A stretch of DNA of 64,000 bases from Alkalibacillus filiformis (GCF_030814115.1 NZ_JAUSUP010000001.1:496001-560000), one strand, 5' to 3'. Shown: positions 50,928-59,860, counted from the first letter of the stretch. Notes: generated from the letters alone by a model not told the origin. Numbers and translations are program-made.

Positions 50928-51584
50928 TTAGTAACACCAATTAACGGGCGCTTGCCCATTCTTTAGTAGCGCATCATTGACTTGACTAAACGGTTTGCTA
51001 CCAAAAAATCCTCTATAGGCTGATAGTGGACTAGGGTGAGGGGCGTGTACAATCGTATGACGCTCATCGATTAGCGCCTTATTTTTATATGCTTGTTTTC
51101 CCCATAGGACAAAAACAACGTGGTCCTTCTTTTCGCTTACAGTTTTTATAACCGATGTTGTGAAAAGGTCCCAACGTAATGAACGGTGCGCGTTTGCCTC
51201 TCCTTCTTTAACAGTTAAAGATGTATTTAAAAGTAATACACCTTGATTCGCCCAGTGAGTAAGATCACCATGGCTCGAATAACACCCGTAATCTGATTCC
51301 AATTCTTTAAAGATATTTTTTAAGGACGGAGGAAGCGCTTGGTCTTTATGTACTGAAAAACTTAATCCGTTCGCTTGTCCTTCACCATGGTAGGGATCTT
51401 GACCAAGGATGACAACTTTAGTTTCTGAGAATGACGTTTGGTTAAACGCATTAAATATTTCCGAGTAAGGTGGATAAACAATTTCCTGTTCATAGCGCTC
51501 TTTAACATTTTTAATGAGATATTTGAAGTAAGTTTGTTGAAATTGTTCAGTTAAAACTTCATTCCAATCGGTTTTAATCTCCAT
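50928..51584 (-). CDS. ung: Uracil-DNA glycosylase
   Basis: A 218-residue repair enzyme that removes uracil from DNA. The catalytic water-activating motif GQDPYHGEGQANGLSFSV (Asp near residue 62) and the Leu-loop HPSPLSAYRGFFGSKPFS are exact family-1 UDG signatures. Length is normal. The RBS AAAGGGAG lies upstream of the ATG. Monocistronic. Confidence 0.96.
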   Translation of the reverse strand: MEIKTDWNEVLTEQFQQTYFKYLIKNVKERYEQEIVYPPYSEIFNAFNQTSFSETKVVILGQDPYHGEGQANGLSFSVHKDQALPPSLKNIFKELESDYGCYSSHGDLTHWANQGVLLLNTSLTVKEGEANAHRSLRWDLFTTSVIKTVSEKKDHVVFVLWGKQAYKNKALIDERHTIVHAPHPSPLSAYRGFFGSKPFSQVNDALLKNGQAPVNWCY

Positions 51585-51646
51585 TTTTAATCTCCCTTTA
51601 AAATTATTTCAAGACATTTATACAAGTCTCATTACGATAGCCTATA

Positions 51647-51673
51647 CACACGTACACAAGGGTGCATAAGTTA
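51647..51673 (+). promoter_or_regulatory. SigK-type promoter of the YjcZ-like gene
   Basis: AC (51647-51648), 16-nt spacer, CATAAGTTA (51665-51673) match the sigma-K pattern AC-N16-CATANNNTA. It lies 38 nt before the ATG of a sporulation-family gene, the class expected to use it. Confidence 0.6.
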
Positions 51674-51711
51674 ACAGTGAAAACAAAACAGGTCTAAGGA
51701 GTGATTCTTTT

Positions 51712-51801
51712 ATGAGTAAAGGTTATTGCGGAGGCGGTTTTACTTTAATTGTTGTTTTATTCATTTTACTAATCATCGTAGGTAGCTCTTACGCTTGCTA
51801 A
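51712..51801 (+). CDS. YjcZ-family sporulation miniprotein
   Basis: A 29-residue peptide, MSKGYCGGGFTLIVVLFILL followed by IIVGSSYAC. The Gly-rich start and single hydrophobic helix are the YjcZ/CotYjcZ pattern of small spore-associated membrane peptides. RBS AAGGAGTG is about 9 nt upstream. Too short for automatic calling, but the family match and the SigK-type promoter support it. Confidence 0.85.
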   Translation: MSKGYCGGGFTLIVVLFILLIIVGSSYAC

Positions 51802-51859
51802 TTGAGCTAGCTAAACAGCATTGAGTTAACTCGCTTACTTTCACCAATACCAAATAGAC

Positions 51860-51893
51860 AAAAAGCCAGGCGAATATTCACCTGGCTTTTTGT
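51860..51893. terminator. Bidirectional terminator
   Basis: A perfect 11-bp stem, AAAAAGCCAGG (51860-51870) with CCTGGCTTTTT (51881-51891), between the YjcZ-like gene and yozE. Confidence 0.9.
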
Positions 51894-51895
51894 TA

Positions 51896-52114
51896 TTATG
51901 AATTCTCTTTATACTCGTCCCACAATACATCAAATGTCTTTAATGCATCTGCAAATGGCACTTGCATTTCTAAATACTGCGTAATCTCATCGTAGCTGAT
52001 TGATTGTTTTGGGAAATCATGATCACGAAACATCCAATCTGCCAGCTGTTTACGCTCATCTTGTTTATTTACGACTCCTCGATATTGCATCGCAAAGTGA
52101 TAAAAAGACTTCAT
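51896..52114 (-). CDS. yozE: YozE family (UPF0346) protein
   Basis: A 72-residue helical protein: SFYHFAMQYRGVVNKQDERKQLADWMFRDHDFPKQS, then EITQYLEMQ and WDEYKENS. This is the YozE/UPF0346 family (three-helix SAM-like fold), function unknown. It starts 14 bp after tatC ends, so likely co-transcribed with it, and ends at a shared terminator. Confidence 0.9.
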   Translation of the reverse strand: MKSFYHFAMQYRGVVNKQDERKQLADWMFRDHDFPKQSISYDEITQYLEMQVPFADALKTFDVLWDEYKENS

Positions 52115-52128
52115 CTAAACACCTGCTT

Positions 52129-52893
52129 CTAAATTTCTTCATCTGATTGTTCATTTAACTCAGCTAACTTTTTCTCCCGTTTACGATAAACGATTGCTGA
52201 GGTAATTATAGCGAGCTCGTATAGAAAGATCAATGGTGCTGCCACTACTAACTGCAAAATAAAGTCAGGTGGTGATAACATTGTTCCAATAACGACAAGA
52301 ATTAAATAAGCAAACTTTCTCGATTTCTTCATAAAAGCTGGTGTTAAAACACCTAAACTCGTTAAAAACATTGCAATTAGCGGGACTTCAAAAAAGAAAG
52401 CAAAAGGTACTGTTATTTGAAGGATAAATTTAAAGTAATTATTAACAGTAAACATTTCATTAACTAAACCGTCACTTAAGTTAAGTAAAAAGTTTAATAC
52501 TAAATCTTTAATGACGAAATAGCCGAAAGCTAAACCTAAAATAAATAAAATGAATATGGCTGGTACATATAGTAAACTTACCCTTTTTTCATGCTTTGTT
52601 AACCCAGGCTTTATAAAGAGCCATAACTGAAAAGCTAAAAACGGTACAGTTATAATTAGGCCTGCCATAGTTCCGATAATCACATAGACCCAAATGATAT
52701 CAAAAGGGCTTAAAACTGTTAATTGAAATGGTACATCATTTGCAATATATAAATATATTTCTTCACGAAAATAAAAACCAACACCAAAGGATAAAGCAAA
52801 CACAATGAAGCTCCAAAAAAAGCGTTTTCTGAGCTCACCTAAGTGTTCTGTCCAATCCATTTCATTTTGGCTAATCTGCTGGTCATTTGTCAT
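52129..52893 (-). CDS. tatC: Sec-independent translocase TatC
   Basis: A 254-residue integral membrane protein with six helices, the receptor of the twin-arginine pathway. The N-terminal contact region DWTEHLGELRKRFFWS and the periplasmic-loop/helix pattern (FIKPGLTKHEKR, FFEVPLIAMFLTSLGVLTP) are typical. ATG at 52893 follows GAGGGTG by 6 nt. It is preceded by two tatA genes, with a hairpin in between. Confidence 0.95.
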   Translation of the reverse strand: MTNDQQISQNEMDWTEHLGELRKRFFWSFIVFALSFGVGFYFREEIYLYIANDVPFQLTVLSPFDIIWVYVIIGTMAGLIITVPFLAFQLWLFIKPGLTKHEKRVSLLYVPAIFILFILGLAFGYFVIKDLVLNFLLNLSDGLVNEMFTVNNYFKFILQITVPFAFFFEVPLIAMFLTSLGVLTPAFMKKSRKFAYLILVVIGTMLSPPDFILQLVVAAPLIFLYELAIITSAIVYRKREKKLAELNEQSDEEI

Positions 52894-52950
52894 CTCGTTC
52901 ACCCTCTTACATTAACCCAAGTACATATTTTTTAAGTAAAAGTTCCATAA

Positions 52951-52980
52951 AAGAAGATGTAAGGGGCTCCCTTACATCTT
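52951..52980 (-). terminator. Hairpin between the tatA pair and tatC
   Basis: AAGATGTAAGG and CCTTACATCTT are exact complements around a short loop, followed on the minus strand by CTTTTA. Probably attenuates transcription, giving more TatA than TatC. Confidence 0.8.
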
Positions 52981-52992
52981 AATCATGCAAGC

Positions 52993-53199
52993 TTATTGAT
53001 TGTTAGAATCTGAGTTGTTTTTCTTTGAATTAGAATCATTTGAGTCTTCTGAGATTAAACCGTTCGTTGCTTTTTTAAATTCCTTTAACGATGAACCGAA
53101 CGCTTTACCGATCTCAGGTAACTTGGATGGGCCAAATACTAGTAACAGAACAAGTACAATTAATATTAATCCCGGTAAACCGATGCTGCCAATGCCCAT
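52993..53199 (-). CDS. tatA: TatA-type translocase subunit (second copy)
   Basis: A 68-residue protein: N-terminal helix ([20 protein letters not shown]), the [14 protein letters not shown] hinge and amphipathic helix, then a Ser/Asn/Asp tail. All TatA features are intact. It lies 23 bp after a near-identical paralogue. TatA oligomers form the pore around TatC. Confidence 0.93.
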   Translation of the reverse strand: MGIGSIGLPGLILIVLVLLLVFGPSKLPEIGKAFGSSLKEFKKATNGLISEDSNDSNSKKNNSDSNNQ

Positions 53200-53222
53200 A
53201 ATATCACTCCAATACTTAGACG

Positions 53223-53405
53223 TTATTGATGATCAATTGTCTTCTTCGGTTGATCATCTTGATCTGATGTTAATTCATTAGTTGACTTTTTGAACTCTTT
53301 TAACGTTTGCCCTAAAGCTTGCCCTAATTCTGGTAGCTTTTTCGGACCGAATATAATTAATAGGATTAAAATAATTAATATTAACCCCGGAACTCCGATT
53401 GTCAT
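53223..53405 (-). CDS. tatA: TatA-type translocase subunit (first copy)
   Basis: A 60-residue protein with the same plan ([40 protein letters not shown]) and a shorter acidic tail. It is the first gene of the tat cluster. Sequence similarity of the two TatA proteins is high in helix and hinge, lower in the tails, suggesting a local duplication. Confidence 0.93.
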   Translation of the reverse strand: MTIGVPGLILIILILLIIFGPKKLPELGQALGQTLKEFKKSTNELTSDQDDQPKKTIDHQ

Positions 53406-53501
53406 CTAAACACCCACCATTCGCAGACTAGTCCTGTCATTATTGTCGCTTATTTATCATGAATTTGCAAATATTATTGCATTCTGTTACAAAATGTTCA
53501 C

Positions 53502-53987
53502 TTATTTTCGACGGTAAACTAAAAATGTATGTTCATGTTTGTTCTTCTCATCAAGTTCCCCTGATTGTTCACTAACTAATTCCCAGTCATCCCAATTGAT
53601 TGTTGGAAAATATGTGTCGCCATCGAACGTTTCATGAATTCGAGTGATATACATATAATCTACTTGTTCTAAAGCGTCTTTAAACAATTCTGATCCACCT
53701 ATGATGAACACTTCCTCTTCCCCATCAACTAATGGCGACAGATCCTCCCATTGATGCACAATCGAGCAACTTTCCTGAGTGTACTGTTCATTACGTGTCA
53801 TAATGATGTTGTGACGATTCGGCAATGGTCTGCCAATCGATTCGAACGTTTTACGCCCCATCACGATTGGTGAACCTGAAGTTACTTTTTTAAAGTATTT
53901 TAGATCGTTTGGTAAATGCCATGGCATATCATTGTTCAAGCCAATTACTTGATTGTCATCCATAGCTACAATTAATGATAGTTTCAT
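53502..53987 (-). CDS. dfrA: Dihydrofolate reductase
   Basis: A 161-residue enzyme that reduces dihydrofolate to tetrahydrofolate with NADPH. Signature pieces: SLIVAMDDNQVIGLNNDMPWHLPNDLKYFK (split: Asp/Trp region at 20-30), VMGRKTFESIG and FIIGGSELFKDAL. The length is normal. It starts 10 bp after thyA ends, the usual thyA-dfrA operon that recycles the dihydrofolate made by thymidylate synthase. Confidence 0.95.
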   Translation of the reverse strand: MKLSLIVAMDDNQVIGLNNDMPWHLPNDLKYFKKVTSGSPIVMGRKTFESIGRPLPNRHNIIMTRNEQYTQESCSIVHQWEDLSPLVDGEEEVFIIGGSELFKDALEQVDYMYITRIHETFDGDTYFPTINWDDWELVSEQSGELDEKNKHEHTFLVYRRK

Positions 53988-53997
53988 TCTTTACCTC

Positions 53998-54957
53998 CTA
54001 AACCGCAATTGGAGCCTTAATAGCAGGGTGTGGATTGTATCCTTCTACAGTCAGATCTTCAACTTCAAAATCAAAGATCGATTGTTTTTCCGCATTAAGC
54101 TTAAGTGTTGGAAACGGCTTCATCTCACGACCGAGTTGTTCATTCACTTGATCAAAATGGTTATGATAAATATGGGCATCACCAAACGTGTGAACAAACT
54201 CCCCTACTTCTAGTCCACATTCATGAGCAACTAAATGTGTCAGCAATGCGTAGCTTGCAATATTGAACGGGACGCCAAGAAAAATGTCGCCACTTCTTTG
54301 ATAAAGCTGACATGACAACTTACCATCTTGTACATAAAATTGAAACAGTGTATGACAAGGCGGCAAGGCCATTGTAGGGATATCTTCAGGGTTCCAAGCT
54401 GACACAATCAACCTTCTTGAATTAGGGTTGTTTTTAATATCATGAATGACTTGTTTTAACTGGTCGATTGTCTCACCTTTTGAATCTTGCCAATGACGCC
54501 ACTGTTTACCATAAACATCACCGAGGTGACCGAACTCTTCAGCGAACTGATCATCCTCTAAGATTCGCTTCTTAAACTTGCTCATCTGCTCTTGATATTG
54601 TTCATTAAATTGGTCATCTTCTAAAGAGCGTACGCCAAAATTGGTCATGTCAGGTCCGTCATATTCATCACTTTCAACCCAGTTTTTAAAAGCCCATTCG
54701 TTCCATATGTTGTTATTATGTTGTAATAAGTAACGAATGTTTGTATCACCTTTAATAAACCAAAGCAGCTCACTAACGATTAATTTAAACGGGACTCGCT
54801 TCGTCGTTAATAAAGGGAACCCTTCTTGTAAGTTAAACCTCATTTGATGGCCGAACATTGATCGGGTGCCAACACCAGTACGATCACCGCGATCACTACC
54901 ATGTTCAAGTACTGTTTGGCATAAGTTTAAGTAACCTTGCTCATTTACATTTTCCAT
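53998..54957 (-). CDS. thyA: Thymidylate synthase (long form)
   Basis: A 319-residue enzyme that methylates dUMP with methylene-tetrahydrofolate. The catalytic Cys is in [12 protein letters not shown], and [19 protein letters not shown] and the nucleotide-binding [13 protein letters not shown] are clear. It is about 50 residues longer than E. coli ThyA because of an insertion after [12 protein letters not shown] (about 90-140), as in lactobacilli and staphylococci. RBS AGGGGTG precedes ATG. First gene of thyA-dfrA. Confidence 0.95.
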   Translation of the reverse strand: MENVNEQGYLNLCQTVLEHGSDRGDRTGVGTRSMFGHQMRFNLQEGFPLLTTKRVPFKLIVSELLWFIKGDTNIRYLLQHNNNIWNEWAFKNWVESDEYDGPDMTNFGVRSLEDDQFNEQYQEQMSKFKKRILEDDQFAEEFGHLGDVYGKQWRHWQDSKGETIDQLKQVIHDIKNNPNSRRLIVSAWNPEDIPTMALPPCHTLFQFYVQDGKLSCQLYQRSGDIFLGVPFNIASYALLTHLVAHECGLEVGEFVHTFGDAHIYHNHFDQVNEQLGREMKPFPTLKLNAEKQSIFDFEVEDLTVEGYNPHPAIKAPIAV

Positions 54958-55065
54958 ACTATTTCACCCCTATAATAATTTCGTAACATTTTTGTAACTC
55001 ATAGTTTTAATAATCAACACATATATTTCGAACAGAGATCAATGAAATGAAAAGGTGTTGGTAAA

Positions 55066-56070
55066 ATGATCAAACGGAAACCGGCGAGAACTTTCATGAT
55101 TGGCGCTATGGCAGGTAGTTTAGCATTAAGTTCTCCGTTTGTTTTTCATGTGCCAGTTGATGCATATACAAAACAACAAATTAAAGAGATGAATCAACTC
55201 TCATACGGAGACCATGGTGATTCAGTTGTATTACTTCACCGAAAGCTTAAGACTGCCAACTATTATCCTGGTGAAGAAACTGATCAATACAATGCATTAA
55301 CAGAGTACGCCGTTAAAAGCTTTCAAAGTGATTATAATTTAAAACCAAATGGTGAATTAAATGAAGCCACTTTAGAAATGCTTAACCAGGCAATATATGA
55401 TCAATATATAAGTGTGATCAATCATTTAGCTGAAGATATTACCTTTGGAGAACAATCTAATAGTGTTAAACGTGTCCAATCAGCTTTAAAAGGTTTAGGA
55501 TTGTACCATGACCGCGTCGATGGTGATGCCGGTCACAATACGAAACGTGCGCTAATCTATTTTAATCAATTAAACAATAAAGATTTAGATTTAGCTGGGT
55601 TGGACCAAATTATAACTGTTTCTCATGTCACGACTACTGAACAAACCAATCACTCAGCCAATACGAATACACAGTCCAATCAGTCAGAGTCAGAAGTTCA
55701 AACGTCATCGACTACATATAGTAATGCTGCTTCTACTGCAAGATCTTATGTCGGCACACCTTATGCTTGGGGTGGTACGTCACCGAGCGGGTTTGACTGT
55801 AGTGGATTTTTACAATATGTATATTTTCAACATGGTGCCTCATTACCGAGAACAGTCAATGACATATGGAATGTAACAACACCAGTTTCTCAACCAAGTG
55901 TTGGTGACATTGTGTTTTTTGAAACTTACAAACCTGGCCCATCACATGCTGGTGTATACATTGGTGACGGCCAATTCGTACATGCAGGAACAACAAGCGG
56001 TGTTACTGTTGCGAGCATGTCAGATCGTTATTGGCAAGCACGCTACTTAGGTGTTCGTTCTGTTAATTAA
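55066..56070 (+). CDS. Secreted NlpC/P60 (C40) cell-wall hydrolase with peptidoglycan-binding repeats
   Basis: A 334-residue exported endopeptidase. Signal peptide about 1-33 (ending VPVDAYT); two PG_binding_1 repeats (about 48-105 and 125-175); Ser/Thr/Asn/Gln linker (about 185-225); C-terminal NlpC/P60 domain with Cys in FDCSGFLQYVY, His in SHAGVYIGDGQFVHAG and a third polar residue after it. Cuts D-Glu-diamino acid bonds in peptidoglycan; role in growth or separation. Its last 4 bp overlap the stop of the opposing DUF72 gene. Confidence 0.93.
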   Translation: MIKRKPARTFMIGAMAGSLALSSPFVFHVPVDAYTKQQIKEMNQLSYGDHGDSVVLLHRKLKTANYYPGEETDQYNALTEYAVKSFQSDYNLKPNGELNEATLEMLNQAIYDQYISVINHLAEDITFGEQSNSVKRVQSALKGLGLYHDRVDGDAGHNTKRALIYFNQLNNKDLDLAGLDQIITVSHVTTTEQTNHSANTNTQSNQSESEVQTSSTTYSNAASTARSYVGTPYAWGGTSPSGFDCSGFLQYVYFQHGASLPRTVNDIWNVTTPVSQPSVGDIVFFETYKPGPSHAGVYIGDGQFVHAGTTSGVTVASMSDRYWQARYLGVRSVN

Positions 56071-56921
56071 TCAGTAAACAAGTCAATTTGTTTAGGGTTT
56101 AACCCTTCATAAGTTAAATTTGACATTCGTTGGAATCTTTTCGCATTTTCGTAAGCATGACCACCTGAGTTATTGTTAAACAAAATAGTCATTTGTTTAA
56201 CTTGTTGTTTTAAATGGTCAATTCGATTTTGCCATTCTCCTAGTTCTTGATCAGAATAATTATATAGGAATCGTACTTCACGCCAATTGTCTTGACCATT
56301 ATTGTTCCAGCCATAAATGTTACGGCCATGGAAACGTATTAATGATTGTTCTACGTTTGTAATTTCTGGCACAATTGGGACAGAGGATTTACCAGCTTGA
56401 GGTTCATCACAAATCGTATGAATCCACTGATCACCTTTTAAATATTGTAGCGTATATTCCTTAATATGCTCATCATACCAACTTCTATTGCGAAATTCTA
56501 TAGCTATCGGGTAATCTTTAAATTGCTCGCGAATAAATTTTAAGCGTCTTATATGGTCTTGGTTCACATCAAACCAAGGCGGAAACTGAAATAAAATGTT
56601 TTGCAATTTCCCTTCTTTTACAAGAGGGGAAATTTGTTTCTGGTAAAGTGAAAATAACTCCTTCATTTCTTTGCGCGTATATTTTTTTCGGTCATGCCCT
56701 GTAAACGCTTGATAAGCCTTTACAACAAATGAAAAATTACTTGGCGTTTGATTTGACCACTTTTCAAATTGTTTTTGGTCCATGATGCTGTAAAATGCGC
56801 TATCCAACTCAACAACTGGGAAGTGAGCGGCATAAGACTCAAGCTTATTTCGAGTTGTATACTCCTGAGTATAAATATCATCGTGATCACCCCACCCTGT
56901 GAGGCCAATTAATATTGTCAC
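56067..56921 (-). CDS. DUF72 protein (YecE/YunF-like)
   Basis: A 284-residue TIM-barrel protein: IGLTGWGDHDDIYT at the start, VELDSAFYSIMDQKQFEKWSNQTPSNFSFVVKAYQ, then FQFPPWF and FNNNSGGHAYENAKRF, the DUF72 hallmarks. Function unknown. Start is GTG at 56921 behind AAGGATG; the convergent neighbour ends 4 bp inside this gene. Confidence 0.88.
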   Translation of the reverse strand: MTILIGLTGWGDHDDIYTQEYTTRNKLESYAAHFPVVELDSAFYSIMDQKQFEKWSNQTPSNFSFVVKAYQAFTGHDRKKYTRKEMKELFSLYQKQISPLVKEGKLQNILFQFPPWFDVNQDHIRRLKFIREQFKDYPIAIEFRNRSWYDEHIKEYTLQYLKGDQWIHTICDEPQAGKSSVPIVPEITNVEQSLIRFHGRNIYGWNNNGQDNWREVRFLYNYSDQELGEWQNRIDHLKQQVKQMTILFNNNSGGHAYENAKRFQRMSNLTYEGLNPKQIDLFTD

Positions 56922-56969
56922 ATTTCATCATCCTTGCACATATATTACATATATTGTACTTGTTCTCTC

Positions 56970-56998
56970 TTGACTTTATCAATAACTTTCGATATACT
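56970..56998 (+). promoter_or_regulatory. SigA promoter of the csp leader
   Basis: TTGACT (56970-56975), 17-nt spacer, TATACT (56993-56998). It would start an RNA near 57005, 170 nt before the cold-shock gene. Confidence 0.82.
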
Positions 56999-57004
56999 TA
57001 AAAG

Positions 57005-57106
57005 TGCAATAGAGATGTGAAGAATCATAAAGAAAGTCAGGTAACTTCTATAGAAGTGAGAGATGCATTTGTGATCCTTCATTTCTATAGGAGTTACCCT
57101 TTTTTT
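57005..57106 (+). ncRNA. Leader RNA ending in an intrinsic terminator, upstream of csp
   Basis: From the promoter, the transcript runs into a long hairpin: GGTAACTTCTATAGAAGTGA (57040-57059) against CTTCATTTCTATAGGAGTTACC (57078-57099, broken here into its pairing with few mismatches), followed by a T-run. About 100 nt of stable RNA would form if it stops here. Either an attenuator for csp or a small RNA. I know no named family for it. Confidence 0.6.
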
Positions 57107-57174
57107 ATCTTTACATCTATTGTGAAATAACCATCTAGAACTTAGGTGGATAGTTTTTAGGAGGATTTTTTAAA

Positions 57175-57375
57175 ATGCAAAACGGTGTAGTAAAATGGTT
57201 CAACGCTGAAAAAGGTTATGGTTTCATCCAAGTTGAAGGTGGAGACGATGTATTCGTTCACTATTCAGCAATCCAAGAAGAAGGTTTCAAAACTTTAGAA
57301 GAAGGTCAAGAAGTTGAATTTGAAATCGTTGAAGGCGACCGTGGCCCTCAAGCTTCAAACGTAGCTAAAAAATAA
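57175..57375 (+). CDS. Cold-shock protein (CspA/CspB family)
   Basis: A 66-residue RNA-binding beta-barrel. RNP1 (KGYGFIQV) and RNP2 (VFVHYS) are intact, with WFNAEKGYG at residues 8-16. It binds single-stranded RNA or DNA and melts structure at low temperature. The strong RBS (TAGGAGGA) is followed by an A/T-rich spacer. A promoter and terminator-like hairpin lie 70-205 bp upstream, indicating leader control. Confidence 0.96.
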   Translation: MQNGVVKWFNAEKGYGFIQVEGGDDVFVHYSAIQEEGFKTLEEGQEVEFEIVEGDRGPQASNVAKK

Positions 57376-57394
57376 TAAAAACCATATAAATATT

Positions 57395-57424
57395 CGGCAA
57401 CCATACAATGGTTGCCGATTTTTT
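57395..57424. terminator. Terminator after csp
   Basis: A perfect 10-bp stem, CGGCAACCAT (57395-57404) with ATGGTTGCCG (57408-57417), followed by ATTTTTTG. Confidence 0.9.
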
Positions 57425-57434
57425 GTTTAAATTA

Positions 57435-58271
57435 TTAATCGTCTTCAAATGTCATTACTTCATTATCTACATTTGTAATCCAGTCACTAAAGCTACCTAC
57501 GTATAGCTTTACATTGTCATATCCTGTTTCCCATAACGCAATAACATTTGGAGCCGCTGTAACACCAGATCCGCAATAAACAATAACCTCTTCGTACATC
57601 TCTAAAGAACTAAAGTAAGTTTTTAATTCATCTTTATGTTTAAACAACCCATCTTCTTTAAACAAGTTCATCCAATCAAAGTTTTTAGCAGAGGGAATGT
57701 GACCTGCTTTAAAGTCAATTGGCTCAACTTTTCCAATAAAACGTTCATAATTTCTTGAGTCAATTAAAGCTATTTGGTCATCCTCTATATGACGCCTTAC
57801 ATAATCTTGAGTTGCAATTAAGCTTTCATTGAACCGCCAACTTTGCTCACTTGTTATTGCAGTTCGTTCCACTCGTTCGGTACTTAAAGGATACTCCATG
57901 TTGCGCCAAGCTTTAATACCACCATTTAATATATAGACGTGTTGGTGACCGAGCGCTTTCATCATCCACGCAAAACGCGAAGCAAAGGCATGATTATCAT
58001 CGTATGCGATTACAACTGTTTCATCATCAATTCCTTTAGACTTCAGTATATGAACAAAAGAGTCTAAATCCGGTAGTGGGTGTCTTCCCCCTGTTGTTTC
58101 TACTGGACCACTTAAATCTTCCTCTAAATCGAAATAGACGGCACCTGGTAAATGAAACGCTTCATAATTTTGAAAGCCAAGTTGATCATCTTGCAAATCG
58201 AATCGACAGTCAACAAAAGTAGCACCTAATTCTTCATACATCGTTTTAGCTTCTTGAGCCGAAACAAGCAT
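57435..58271 (-). CDS. Two-domain sulfurtransferase (rhodanese)
   Basis: A 278-residue protein with an N-terminal inactive and a C-terminal active rhodanese domain. The persulfide Cys is in VYCGSGVTAAP; the hexapeptide CGSGVT matches 3-mercaptopyruvate sulfurtransferase more than thiosulfate sulfurtransferase (usually CRxGxT). FDLEEDLSGPVETTGGRHPLP in the N half is typical. Start at 58271 (ATG), 8 nt after AAAGGG; the longer TTG frame lacks a site. It lies 23 bp after bpsB, so it may be the third gene of that operon. Confidence 0.9.
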   Translation of the reverse strand: MLVSAQEAKTMYEELGATFVDCRFDLQDDQLGFQNYEAFHLPGAVYFDLEEDLSGPVETTGGRHPLPDLDSFVHILKSKGIDDETVVIAYDDNHAFASRFAWMMKALGHQHVYILNGGIKAWRNMEYPLSTERVERTAITSEQSWRFNESLIATQDYVRRHIEDDQIALIDSRNYERFIGKVEPIDFKAGHIPSAKNFDWMNLFKEDGLFKHKDELKTYFSSLEMYEEVIVYCGSGVTAAPNVIALWETGYDNVKLYVGSFSDWITNVDNEVMTFEDD

Positions 58272-58294
58272 ACTCCCCACCCTTTTCAACTTAT

Positions 58295-58804
58295 TTATTG
58301 TGTATATTTCTTCAAAGCTTCATTTTCTAACGGAATACGTTTTGTCATTAACAACACATGCGCTAGCGGAAAAATGACAGCCGTTATATAAGCGCCAAAT
58401 AATAACGGAATGGTTAACAGCTCGAAAAATACAACCCAATAATTAGGGTGTTTAACATACTTATATAACCCTTTTTTAACTAAACTTCCTCCGCCTGGGT
58501 TTATAATAACTTTCGTATTCCAATAGCGTCCTAAAGATAAAATAACCCAAAACCTCATAATTTGCAAAATAATAAAAATAGTTAATAAACTAACAGATAA
58601 AGAATGGTTAAATTGGTGTGTTAAATAGCTTTCAATAATTAAGCTTATGATAAAAAGCACATGGACAGTGACGATTAATGGATAGTAGCGATCATTTACT
58701 ACAACTGCTCCACGTTCGATTTGATAGCGTGCATTCGACTTAGCAATCGCTAATTCTAATAATCTTAAGCTAATTAAATAAATTAACAATAATATATAGA
58801 CCAT
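58295..58804 (-). CDS. bpsB: Isoprenylcysteine methyltransferase-family membrane protein (BpsB/YpbQ)
   Basis: A 169-residue integral membrane methyltransferase with about four or five helices. The AdoMet-binding part reads GLYKYVKHPNYWVVFFELL, typical of ICMT-like enzymes. In B. subtilis BpsB methylates the alkylpyrones made by BpsA. Here it directly follows the type III polyketide synthase (0 bp gap), so the same role is expected. Confidence 0.92.
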   Translation of the reverse strand: MVYILLLIYLISLRLLELAIAKSNARYQIERGAVVVNDRYYPLIVTVHVLFIISLIIESYLTHQFNHSLSVSLLTIFIILQIMRFWVILSLGRYWNTKVIINPGGGSLVKKGLYKYVKHPNYWVVFFELLTIPLLFGAYITAVIFPLAHVLLMTKRIPLENEALKKYTQ

Positions 58805-59860
58805 TTACATAACCTCCATTAAAACAATTTCAGAAGCAAACCCTGGCCCTAGAGCAGTTAATAAGGCATACCCTTTTTCTAACTCTTTTTGTTTCATTAC
58901 TTCTTGTAAGACAAAAAGCACTGTAGGAGATGACATATTACCAAACTTCTTCAAGATATTTCTTGACGGTTTGAGTAGGTCAGGGCTCGGAAAAAAACGT
59001 TCAACCTCTTCAATGATCTTTCTTCCACCAGGGTGTGCAACAATATGTTTTATTTCTTCAAGAGAAAGGTTATGGTTTGTTAATAAACGCTCTACATGTG
59101 GTTTCCAAAACGGTTCAATTAACTTCGGGATTGTGACATCAAAAATGACATGAAACCCATCATCTTTTATATCCCATCCCATGACATTCATCGACTGGTG
59201 CTTTACTTTAGAATCCGTTGCCTTAATGACAATTTTTCTTGTTAAATTATTTACTTTTGGGTGCTTTTCACCAAGTAGTAATGTAGCCGCTGCCCCGTCG
59301 CTAAAAATAGCAGCCCCTACTATGTCTTTTGGCCTTAAATTGTGCGGGTGAAACGCCACTGAAGCTAACTCACACGATATGAGTAAGACGGCTTGTTCTG
59401 GGTTTCCTTTTAAGTAGTCAAAAGCCCTCGATAAGCCAATGGCACCTCCAGCACACCCAAGTCCGAAAAGGGGCATGCGTTTTATGTAAGGAGAAAAGTT
59501 TAGTTCGTTTAGTAGGTGAACTTCCATCGATGGTGTTAAAATGCCTGTACTCGTAACAGAAACTACTGCGTCAATATCATTAAGTTCAAAATCATTCCCT
59601 AAACAATGGATAACCGCTTCCTTGGCCAGTTTAATTCCTTCTTCAAGCCACAACTGATGGCGATTTTCCAACCCATGATTCGTTTTAAACCAATCCTCAC
59701 CTGTAGCGAAATATCTTTCTTCTATTGCTGCTTCATCAAATACTGATAAGTACTTCTTCAAAGAATGAGATTGAGTTAGCTCACTCACGATATTTTTTGC
59801 AAATGTTTGAGAAAATTTATGCTGAGGAACTGATGTACCAACTGAGGCAATAATCGCCAT
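58805..59860 (-). CDS. bpsA: Type III polyketide synthase (BpsA-like)
   Basis: A 351-residue chalcone synthase-like enzyme. The catalytic triad is visible: Cys in FGLGCAGGA, His in VAHPGGRK and Asn in GNMSSPTV. It extends long-chain fatty acyl-CoAs with malonyl-CoA to alkylpyrones; the product is then methylated by the adjacent BpsB. RBS: a weak GGATGAAAC before the ATG. First gene of a probable bpsA-bpsB-rhodanese operon. Confidence 0.93.
   Translation of the reverse strand: MAIIASVGTSVPQHKFSQTFAKNIVSELTQSHSLKKYLSVFDEAAIEERYFATGEDWFKTNHGLENRHQLWLEEGIKLAKEAVIHCLGNDFELNDIDAVVSVTSTGILTPSMEVHLLNELNFSPYIKRMPLFGLGCAGGAIGLSRAFDYLKGNPEQAVLLISCELASVAFHPHNLRPKDIVGAAIFSDGAAATLLLGEKHPKVNNLTRKIVIKATDSKVKHQSMNVMGWDIKDDGFHVIFDVTIPKLIEPFWKPHVERLLTNHNLSLEEIKHIVAHPGGRKIIEEVERFFPSPDLLKPSRNILKKFGNMSSPTVLFVLQEVMKQKELEKGYALLTALGPGFASEIVLMEVM

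Noticed and set aside
53000-53281. Plus-strand frame across the tatA pair
   Set aside because: It is antisense to two clear TatA genes and lacks an RBS.
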